From: a virus
IMG/VR virus record: IMGVR_UViG_3300044958_000491
Location: 1 to 22,225 of that record
Length of the DNA stretch: 22,225 bases
Direction: 5' to 3' (one strand)
Every line of letters begins with the position of its first letter. Position 1 is the stretch's first letter. The position numbers were made by a program, and so were the translations under genes. The notes beneath the pieces are model-generated. The model saw only the letters and a program-made list of their open reading frames with translations, searched no databases and was not told the origin of the DNA. Positions 17,782 through 21,969 of this stretch are shown piece after piece.

Positions 17782-18281
17782 TCGCCTTCAATTATCTCCC
17801 TGATTACTGCCTCTATCTCTGCTTTCCTATTTTTGGATATTGAGACTCCGGCGCACAATCTTAAATAGTCCGACCTCATACCTGATGGCATATTCCTCTT
17901 AACTAACTCCATAATTTCGGAATTAGATATTTTGGACAATAAGTCTTCCTCTTCACGAGCTATGCTGAAATTTTCTAAGTTAGCTGGCTCTAGAAGGTTC
18001 TTTTTCCTCTTCTGTACCTTCTCCGCCTTGCCTTCGTCCTGACGAAAGTAGTTATCTCTTTTAAAGTTCTTTAATCTATTCGCCATGTGGACAAATAGGA
18101 AATTCTCCAAAGGTTTACTCTCGTCATATCTTTCAAGCGCCTCCATACCTATAATAAAAGCTTCCTGCTTTATATCTTCAGTAGTATAGAATGCGAACGT
18201 GAATTTGTTGGACAGTCTTTCGCTAACCTTAGTAATTATATCAACAACTTCTTGCTCTGACATATTACTAGGTATTTTCAA
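17778..18281 (-). CDS. Late sigma factor, T4 gp55-like
   Basis: This 167-residue protein resembles sigma region 2 in the reduced form of T4 gp55: LSNKFTFAFYTTEDIKQEAFIIGMEALERYD pairs by eye with gp55's SKRFNF.GYT..WKQEMI.DGIEA....FDE, followed by FLFVHMANRLKNFKRDN. There is no region 4. Such factors direct host RNA polymerase to TATAAATA late promoters, one of which is at 7101-7108. The longest frame starts at TTG 18281 with AGGGGG 9 bases upstream; an ATG at 18263 has no SD at useful spacing. TTG directly follows the upstream stop (TAGTTG), so coupling is plausible. The C-terminus lacks an obvious sliding-clamp-binding motif. Assignment is by pattern; a remote sigma of another family is possible. 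Confidence 0.72.
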   Translation of the reverse strand: MKIPSNMSEQEVVDIITKVSERLSNKFTFAFYTTEDIKQEAFIIGMEALERYDESKPLENFLFVHMANRLKNFKRDNYFRQDEGKAEKVQKRKKNLLEPANLENFSIAREEEDLLSKISNSEIMELVKRNMPSGMRSDYLRLCAGVSISKNRKAEIEAVIREIIEGE

Positions 18282-18572
18282 CTACTGAGGCCCCCTCGTG
18301 CGTACTGGAGGATCATCAGAGTCTGGTTCCTGAGCCGCAGCCTCTTCTCCGCACCCAGCTTCACAATCAGGCTCACAATCAGGCTCACAAGCTTCTTCAG
18401 CTTCTTCAACTACCGAGATTTCAACAGAAAGCTCTTCGATAATCGCCGCCGCTTCTTCTACAGAGGGGTCTTCGACTTCCAATTCGCCCGCTACTGCATC
18501 TTCTAGCTCTTCAGAGGCTTTGGCTACGAATTCAGAATCAATTTCTTTTGGTTGGTCTTTGTTACTTGGCAT
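18282..18572 (-). CDS. Small acidic protein with CxxxC repeat
   Basis: This 96-residue protein is strongly acidic with no hydrophobic segment. It has a Glu-rich helix-like body (17-60) and then four Cys at regular x3 spacing: C62, C66, C70, C74 in CEPDCEPDCEAGC. The repeat is encoded by tandem 12-base units near 18361-18388. The C-terminus is Pro/Asp-rich. GGAG lies 6 bases before the ATG. It is the first gene of the leftward operon and abuts the late sigma gene. I do not recognise it; metal binding or an RNA-polymerase or sigma partner are possibilities only. Confidence 0.7.
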   Translation of the reverse strand: MPSNKDQPKEIDSEFVAKASEELEDAVAGELEVEDPSVEEAAAIIEELSVEISVVEEAEEACEPDCEPDCEAGCGEEAAAQEPDSDDPPVRTRGPQ

Positions 18573-18608
18573 GGGAACTCCATTTTATCTGTGTTAAAAT
18601 TGTCACAA

Positions 18609-18692
18609 CTGTATACAACATTGTAGGTGTTTTGTAAAGAAATATACACATAAAATAAGTCTTTTTACAAAAACCTACGAAAATAGGTACAG
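18609..18692. repeat. Large divergent inverted repeat, possible operator/switch
   Basis: The reverse complement of 18609-18639 and the forward sequence 18661-18692 align: both read CTTT(TT)ACAAAA, then (C)ACCTAC, and end TACAG, with a variable middle. The centre (18640-18660) is A/T-rich. Each arm carries a TTTACA -35-like box pointing outward; the leftward arm has a TATACA -10, while the rightward arm has only a poor counterpart (GTACAG). The right arm also holds ACCTA-6-TAGGT. It separates the leftward and rightward gene blocks. Confidence 0.6.
18610..18638 (-). promoter_or_regulatory. Candidate leftward sigma70-like promoter
   Basis: The minus strand has TTTACA at 18638-18633, a 17-base spacer, and TATACA at 18615-18610, 38 bases before the ATG of the acidic protein. 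Each box matches the consensus in four or five of six positions. It lies in the left arm of the inverted repeat and would drive the sigma/TerS/gmd operon. Confidence 0.55.
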
Positions 18693-18729
18693 ATATTTAA
18701 AATTAGGGCCTAAATGGGTCTGTAAATAT
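18693..18729. repeat. Nested palindrome upstream of the rightward genes
   Basis: ATATTTA (18693-18699) and TAAATAT (18723-18729) are inverted, and between them TTAGG-G-CCTAA (18703-18713) is a second inverted repeat. Together with the adjoining larger repeat this fills the gap between 18573 and 18800. A regulator or replication-protein site is possible; no function is shown. Confidence 0.4.
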
Positions 18730-18800
18730 TAGCATGAAAAAGTAAGGGGCGATTTTAGTAGTGGAGTTTAATATAATTATTAACCATATGGGAATAAATA

Positions 18801-18980
18801 ATGAGTATGAATCCCTATAGACCTCCTAGTTATGACTCTGAAGATTATAAGACACTAGACCTGTCAAAATTTATAGTTGGGTGCGCGATTTTTGCAATTG
18901 TAGCCATGATATTTATATCTCACCCATTGTTTGTGGCTATGGTGGATGCTGTGCGTGATATCCCAAGACTAAAGCTCTAA
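18801..18980 (+). CDS. Small single-pass membrane protein
   Basis: A 59-residue frame starts MSMNPYRPPSYDSEDYKTLD. It has one clear hydrophobic segment (about 24-40, FIVGCAIFAIVAMIFI) and a short charged tail ending RLKL. It is the first rightward gene after the divergent region. A weak purine stretch (GGGA) precedes the ATG, and TATAAT at 18772-18777 lacks a good -35 partner, so expression signals are poorer than for the genes to the right. A holin-like or other inner-membrane role cannot be decided. The Tyr/Pro/Asp-rich N-terminus is presumably cytoplasmic. Confidence 0.55.
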   Translation: MSMNPYRPPSYDSEDYKTLDLSKFIVGCAIFAIVAMIFISHPLFVAMVDAVRDIPRLKL

Positions 18981-19047
18981 ATCTGCATCAAGTGGGGGCG
19001 AATCAGGGGCCAGTCGAGAAGGATTAGCTAATACATTGATATATTTT

Positions 19048-19134
19048 ATGTTACTTTTCGTTTACACCACCACGGGGCAAACACAAACAGGCAGCTACTT
19101 TTCTGATGAACAAACAACTACCCTGACCTACTAG
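19048..19134 (+). CDS. Possible 28-residue peptide
   Basis: ATG at 19048 opens MLLFVYTTTGQTQTG and SYFSDEQTTTLTY, stopping inside GC element 1. An in-frame TTG at 19036 would add four hydrophobic residues and is 12 bases after AAGGA. The hydrophobic start and polar tail look peptide-like, but with so short a frame chance is a real alternative. The rest of 18981-19126 shows nothing else recognisable. Confidence 0.28.
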   Translation: MLLFVYTTTGQTQTGSYFSDEQTTTLTY

Positions 19135-19185
19135 GGCGGCGGCCGACGGGGGCGTCTCACCCCCTAACGGAGGGGGAAAAAAGTA
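19127..19185 (+). repeat. GC-rich hairpin element, copy 1
   Basis: It begins CCTACTAGG, has a GC-rich middle, then CTCACCCCCTAACGGAGGGGG (hairpin CCCCC/GGGGG) followed by A-rich sequence. It aligns with the copies at 20148 and 21289. The last G (19176) is 45 bp before the -35 box at 19221. There is no T-run directly after the stem, so it is not a standard intrinsic terminator, although seven T lie 16 bases further on. Confidence 0.7.
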
Positions 19186-19220
19186 TTTTGGGTTTTTTTC
19201 AAATAAAGTTAAGTTTACCC

Positions 19221-19249
19221 TTGACAAATGCCGATAATAATAGTATACT
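19221..19249 (+). promoter_or_regulatory. Rightward promoter P1 (class I)
   Basis: TTGACA, a 17-bp spacer containing GCCGATA, and TATACT. GTTAAG starts 13 bp before the -35 box and ATAAGAAGTTAA follows in the leader. It serves the 68-residue gene at 19290. Confidence 0.85.
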
Positions 19250-19289
19250 TAAGACATAAGAAGTTAACAACGAACAAAGGAAAAAGACA

Positions 19290-19496
19290 ATGACAGTATT
19301 AAAATCAGGATTCAAAGTACTAAGAGAATTTAGAGGCAACGGTGTTTATCGACGGTACTTAGTCGAACATCAAATAATGGGTAACTATGCCGTTCACATG
19401 TCGCATAAGGAATTAACAATAGGCGATAGAATGAATACTATCGTTCCCGAAGAAGTAAGTAAAAGTAAATACTATTTGATAAAACTATACAAATAA
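19290..19496 (+). CDS. Hypothetical small phage protein
   Basis: This 68-residue basic protein (TVLKSGFKVLREF, VEHQIMGNYAVHM, SKSKYYLIKLYK) has no membrane segment and no motif I recognise. AAAGGA lies 8 bases before the ATG, and promoter P1 lies 41 bases before. The stop TAA is part of the AAATAAAGTTAAG motif that precedes promoter P2, an identical 13-mer to that before P1. As part of the promoter-per-gene array, it is probably an early host-takeover or accessory protein; this is context only. Confidence 0.68.
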   Translation: MTVLKSGFKVLREFRGNGVYRRYLVEHQIMGNYAVHMSHKELTIGDRMNTIVPEEVSKSKYYLIKLYK

Positions 19497-19510
19497 AGTT
19501 AAGATTGCTC

Positions 19511-19539
19511 TTGACAAAAGACGATATATACTATATAAT
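19511..19539 (+). promoter_or_regulatory. Rightward promoter P2 (class I)
   Basis: TTGACA, 17-bp spacer with GACGATATATA, perfect TATAAT. GTTAAG again starts 13 bp upstream of the -35 box. The predicted start falls at or next to an ATG (19546) in the leader ATGACAAACAAC. Confidence 0.88.
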
Positions 19540-19584
19540 ACAAGCATGACAAACAACGATACAAACAACAAAGGAAACAACGAT

Positions 19585-19797
19585 ATGATTAATGCAACAC
19601 ACAACGTAAGAGTTATCAAGCACATCGACGGTAGCTATAATACATACGCTAACTTTACTACAGTAAAAGAAGCGTTGGGCTACATGAGACGATTAGACTT
19701 TGTTAATGATAGTTGGTATATCATTGATGCTAACGATAACCGTTTACGATTGAACGATCAAAATAAACTAGAAGTATTTAATAGTTTAATTGGTTAA
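19585..19797 (+). CDS. Hypothetical small phage protein
   Basis: This 70-residue soluble protein (INATHNVRVIKHIDGSYNTY, SWYIIDANDNRLRLND) resembles small phage domains with two or more short beta strands, but I do not recognise it. The longer frame from ATG 19546 would begin at the predicted transcription start of P2, so I prefer ATG 19585, which has AAGGA 9 bases upstream. Leaderless use of 19546 (13 extra residues) cannot be excluded. The gene is flanked by P2 and P3. Confidence 0.68.
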   Translation: MINATHNVRVIKHIDGSYNTYANFTTVKEALGYMRRLDFVNDSWYIIDANDNRLRLNDQNKLEVFNSLIG

Positions 19798-19812
19798 TGT
19801 TAAAGATTACCC

Positions 19813-19841
19813 TTGACAATAGCCGATATATATAATATAAT
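19813..19841 (+). promoter_or_regulatory. Rightward promoter P3 (class I)
   Basis: TTGACA, 17-bp spacer with GCCGATATATATAA, TATAAT. GTTAAAG lies 14 bp upstream. The leader begins ATGACAAACAACAAC, as at P2. Confidence 0.88.
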
Positions 19842-19883
19842 AAGAGCATGACAAACAACAACATTCCAACGAAAGGGAATACA

Positions 19884-20141
19884 ATGAGAGTTTCAGAATT
19901 AGAGTTTACTACCGAAATGCGCGAAAATGTTTGGCGCGGTCATAGTGTCGAAACCAAGACAGACGCTTGTCGTATGATTGGCAATGAGCGACACGCTCAA
20001 AACTACATCGAAGAATTCGGTGATGTTGAAATCGTTCACGCTGGACGTGGCAATCACTGGGAAGTTCCTGCTTTCAAGGCAGAGCTTGCTGAGTACAGTA
20101 AACTAAAACAGGCTTACTGCGACCAATACGGGAGTAACTAA
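19884..20141 (+). CDS. Hypothetical small phage protein
   Basis: This 85-residue charged protein (MRVSELEFTTEMREN, then NYIEEFGDVEIVHAGRG and EVPAFKAELAEYSK) has no clear family match. AAAGGGA is 6-8 bases before ATG 19884. The upstream in-frame ATG at 19848 coincides with the predicted P3 start site and would add 12 residues lacking an SD. The stop is 6 bases before GC element 2, which closes this three-gene set (19290-20141). Confidence 0.7.
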   Translation: MRVSELEFTTEMRENVWRGHSVETKTDACRMIGNERHAQNYIEEFGDVEIVHAGRGNHWEVPAFKAELAEYSKLKQAYCDQYGSN

Positions 20142-20147
20142 CGGAAG

Positions 20148-20208
20148 CCCCACTAATGGGGGGCAAGGGGCCCCGGCCTCTCACCCCCTACGAGGGGGGG
20201 TAAAAATA
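20148..20208 (+). repeat. GC-rich hairpin element, copy 2
   Basis: CCCCACTAATGGGG can form a first small hairpin, GGGGCCCC follows, then ACCCCCTACGAGGGGGG forms the main stem, ending with TAAAAATA. The last G (20200) is 44 bp before the -35 box at 20244. It lies directly after a stop codon, so it is transcribed as a 3' end or bounds the promoter behind it. The gap 20142-20310 holds only this element, P4 and a leader. Confidence 0.75.
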
Positions 20209-20243
20209 CTTTGCATTATTCTGAGAAAATACTAATGTTAAGC

Positions 20244-20272
20244 TTGACATGTGCCGATATATATAGTATACT
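20244..20272 (+). promoter_or_regulatory. Rightward promoter P4 (class I)
   Basis: TTGACA, 17-bp spacer with GCCGATATATATAG, TATACT. The leader has ATAAGAAGTTAAG. GTTAAG also starts 7 bp before the -35 box. Confidence 0.85.
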
Positions 20273-20310
20273 TAATATATAAGAAGTTAAGCAATTGAAA
20301 GGGCTTTGAT

Positions 20311-20430
20311 ATGATTAGAGATTTAATAAACGAGTTTGGTTATGCGGCTACTGTAGTAGGTGGCTTAATTGTAGGCTTTGCTGTTATGTGGTGGGTAAAA
20401 GAAATTGGCGATTTTCTTATAAATAACTAA
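20311..20430 (+). CDS. Tiny single-pass membrane protein
   Basis: This 39-residue frame starts MIRDLINEFGYAA, has a hydrophobic segment (about 11-27: YAATVVGGLIVGFAVMW) and ends KEIGDFLINN. It has its own promoter P4, a good SD (GAAAGGG, 7 bases before the ATG) and its own following promoter, so it behaves like the other genes of the array. It could be a membrane-acting peptide (for example superinfection or lysis control), but size and one helix do not define a role. Confidence 0.62.
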   Translation: MIRDLINEFGYAATVVGGLIVGFAVMWWVKEIGDFLINN

Positions 20431-20439
20431 TGATTACTA

Positions 20440-20468
20440 TTGACAAATGCCGATACTTAGTATATAAT
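20440..20468 (+). promoter_or_regulatory. Rightward promoter P5 (class I)
   Basis: TTGACA begins 10 bases after the preceding stop; the 17-bp spacer has GCCGATACTTAGTA, then TATAAT. The leader contains ATAAGAAGTTAAG. No GTTAAG is seen upstream. Confidence 0.86.
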
Positions 20469-20509
20469 ACAAGCATAAGAAGTTAAGACATTAAACGAAA
20501 GAGAATACA

Positions 20510-20827
20510 ATGAAGACAACTGAAACAAACATCTTAAACGTAGTATACAACAGTCATCGTATCTTGATTGATAAGATAACTGAATACGATTACAATGGCG
20601 ATATGGCTACAGCTAAGAAGATATGCACTGTAGTGCGCTATGATACTCGTGAGGGTATAGAGATTGGCACGCCAATGATATTCAACGTATCACCCTATGA
20701 GTCATTAGTAGATATGCATACTATGGCGCGCGTGTGGATTGCTTGCGGCTGTCCTAGTGATGGCGATGCCAACGGTATACCACGTAAGTGGACTAAAGAA
20801 GACCTACACGCATTGGTAGCAGGCTAA
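20510..20827 (+). CDS. Hypothetical phage protein
   Basis: This 105-residue protein begins MKTTETNILNVVYNSHRILI. It has an acidic stretch (EYDYNGDMATAKK), a beta-looking middle (CTVVRYDTREGIEIG) and a Cys-containing VWIACGCPSDGD. No family is recognised. AAAGAG precedes the ATG by 6-7 bases after promoter P5. The next gene follows in 31 bases without a new promoter, so the two form a small operon. Its composition differs from the late genes only in small size. Confidence 0.7.
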   Translation: MKTTETNILNVVYNSHRILIDKITEYDYNGDMATAKKICTVVRYDTREGIEIGTPMIFNVSPYESLVDMHTMARVWIACGCPSDGDANGIPRKWTKEDLHALVAG

Positions 20828-20858
20828 TACAGTATCTATAAAGAAAGAGAATACTATA

Positions 20859-21209
20859 ATGAGAAAAGAAACTAATCCAGTAATCAAATGTGCCGATGGT
20901 TTTACTGTGTCTGTACAGGCACGAGATGGTGCATACTGTACGCCACGCGAAGATTATCCACCTACGCCATACACTCACGTAGAGTGTGGCTTTCCGTCAT
21001 CTACGCCTACTACTAAAGAGCTGCGAGAGTATGCGGAACTATACGATGAGCCTTACAACTACTGCGGAACCGTTTACCCATACGTGCCGATTGCCGTAGT
21101 ACAGGCAGAGCTTGACGCGCATGGTGGTATAGCTGATGGCTGCATGCCGTCCAACGAACCAACCAACGAAGCTCTTACTGACAGCTACTTCAATGGCTGG
21201 CTTGAGTAA
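20859..21209 (+). CDS. Hypothetical phage protein
   Basis: This 116-residue protein (KETNPVIKCADGFTVSVQAR, then YPPTPYTHVECGFPSSTPTT) has five Cys and many Pro/Tyr; an acidic helix follows (PTTKELREYAELYDEPYN). It ends EALTDSYFNGWLE. No family is recognised. AAAGAGAA lies 7-8 bases before the ATG. It is second in the P5 operon, and the non-coding stretch after it (21210-21455) holds GC element copies and promoter P6. Confidence 0.7.
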   Translation: MRKETNPVIKCADGFTVSVQARDGAYCTPREDYPPTPYTHVECGFPSSTPTTKELREYAELYDEPYNYCGTVYPYVPIAVVQAELDAHGGIADGCMPSNEPTNEALTDSYFNGWLE

Positions 21210-21259
21210 GCTTGTCATAGCTAACCCAGTCCCGCTATGCAGGAGGATGCCCAGTACAT

Positions 21260-21277
21260 CCACTTATGGGGGGCCGC
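21260..21277 (+). repeat. Partial GC element
   Basis: CCACTTATGGGGGGCCGC resembles the start of elements 2 and 3 (CCACTAATGGGGGG) and lies 29 bp before copy 3, so part of the element is tandemly duplicated. Confidence 0.5.
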
Positions 21278-21288
21278 GTGCTGACTGA

Positions 21289-21347
21289 CCCAATAATGGG
21301 GGGTAGGCGCCCCGGCCGCGAGCCCCCCACGAGGGGGGGTAAAAATA
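21289..21347 (+). repeat. GC-rich hairpin element, copy 3
   Basis: CCCAATAATGGGGGG, then GCGCCCCGGCCGCG, then CCCCCCACGAGGGGGGG and TAAAAATA. The last G (21339) is 44 bp before the -35 box at 21383. It follows the 116-residue gene by about 80 bases. The three copies share length and spacing more than they share exact sequence. Confidence 0.75.
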
Positions 21348-21382
21348 GTTGGTATTATTTCTAAAAAATAACGCATTTGGAC

Positions 21383-21411
21383 TAGACAAGCTAAAGAATT
21401 TCTGTTATAAT
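21383..21411 (+). promoter_or_regulatory. Rightward promoter P6 (class II, extended -10)
   Basis: TAGACA, 17-bp spacer ending AATTTCTGT, then TATAAT with the extended TGnTATAAT form. The class I spacer motif is missing, but GACGATATAA occurs just after the -10 box. It drives the 67-residue gene. Confidence 0.75.
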
Positions 21412-21455
21412 GACGATATAAGTAATAGAGAATTAAGTTATTAAGGAAAAATAAA

Positions 21456-21659
21456 ATGGCAAACGCAGGACGAAAAATGATAAGCGGAGTTAATACTAGG
21501 GTAACTATAAAGAGCGTTAAGCTTGACCCAAATAGTAAGGCTTACAAAAAAGTCATAGCAGACTCGAAGGGTGTTCTTAACGGCAGCCCTGATATATATC
21601 AGGATACCACCAAAATAATGAATACTAAGCTTGCTAGAAAACTCGGATATATTAAGTAA
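21456..21659 (+). CDS. Small basic protein
   Basis: This 67-residue Lys/Arg-rich protein (MANAGRKMISGVNTRVTIK, then KVIADSKGVLNGSPDIYQD and KIMNTKLARKLGYIK) is likely nucleic-acid binding by charge, with no recognised domain. AAGGA lies 8 bases before the ATG. It is the only gene in the array behind a class II promoter with a -35 mismatch, suggesting different timing. Confidence 0.68.
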   Translation: MANAGRKMISGVNTRVTIKSVKLDPNSKAYKKVIADSKGVLNGSPDIYQDTTKIMNTKLARKLGYIK

Positions 21660-21687
21660 AAAAGTCAAGAAAAAGTTAAGATTAGGC

Positions 21688-21716
21688 TTGACAAATGCCG
21701 ATATATATTATATAAT
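21688..21716 (+). promoter_or_regulatory. Rightward promoter P7 (class I)
   Basis: TTGACA, 17-bp spacer with GCCGATATATATTA, TATAAT. GTTAAG starts 13 bp before the -35 box. The leader reads ATAAGAAATTAAG. Confidence 0.88.
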
Positions 21717-21758
21717 AGCAGTATAAGAAATTAAGACAGTTCAACGAAAGGGACTAAA

Positions 21759-21938
21759 ATGATTAAAGGAACTAAAACAGTTACAACTAACGGATTTACA
21801 TTTGCATACATACCAAGTATGAGGATGTTAAATGTCACTAGCCCAACAGGTGGAATAGAAATATACCACCAAAAAAGCGAGGAAAAAGCCAACGAAATAG
21901 TTGGAGATATTTTAGAAAAACATCGCAATAGGGCTTGA
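21759..21938 (+). CDS. Small hypothetical protein
   Basis: This 59-residue frame starts MIKGTKTVTTNGFTFAYIPS and ends ANEIVGDILEKHRNRA. It has two beta-like stretches, TSPTGGIEIYHQ, and a C-terminal helix, resembling a compact alpha/beta domain. No family is recognised. AAAGGGA lies 5 bases before the ATG, behind P7. The TGA stop (21936-21938) lies inside the -35 box of the next promoter, showing how tightly the array is packed. Confidence 0.66.
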   Translation: MIKGTKTVTTNGFTFAYIPSMRMLNVTSPTGGIEIYHQKSEEKANEIVGDILEKHRNRA

Positions 21939-21963
21939 CAAATCCGGCAATTTATGTTATAAT
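21935..21963 (+). promoter_or_regulatory. Rightward promoter P8 (class II, extended -10)
   Basis: TTGACA, 17-bp spacer ending AATTTATGT, then TATAAT (TGTTATAAT). Sequence up to the -10 resembles P6 rather than the GCCGATA class. The leader begins ATAACAAACAACAAC. Nothing credible is encoded immediately downstream. Confidence 0.82.
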
Positions 21964-21969
21964 GTAGAC

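Noticed and set aside
18910-18917. Second minus-strand TATAAATA
   Set aside because: It lies inside the 59-residue plus-strand gene about 340 bases before the first leftward gene. One such octamer per strand is expected by chance, so I do not call it a late promoter, though a long late transcript is possible.
19546-19848. ATG 19546 and ATG 19848 as gene starts
   Set aside because: Both lie at the predicted transcription start with no SD; starts at 19585 and 19884 have good SD sites. Kept only as a leaderless possibility in the findings.
20418-20425. Plus-strand TATAAATA
   Set aside because: It is within the end of the 39-residue coding region next to a full TTGACA/TATAAT promoter, so chance is the simplest explanation.
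19127-21347. GC hairpins as ordinary rho-independent terminators
   Set aside because: The stems are followed by A-rich sequence rather than a T-run on the transcribed plus strand, and on the minus strand no T-run follows the stem directly in the correct direction for a gene end.
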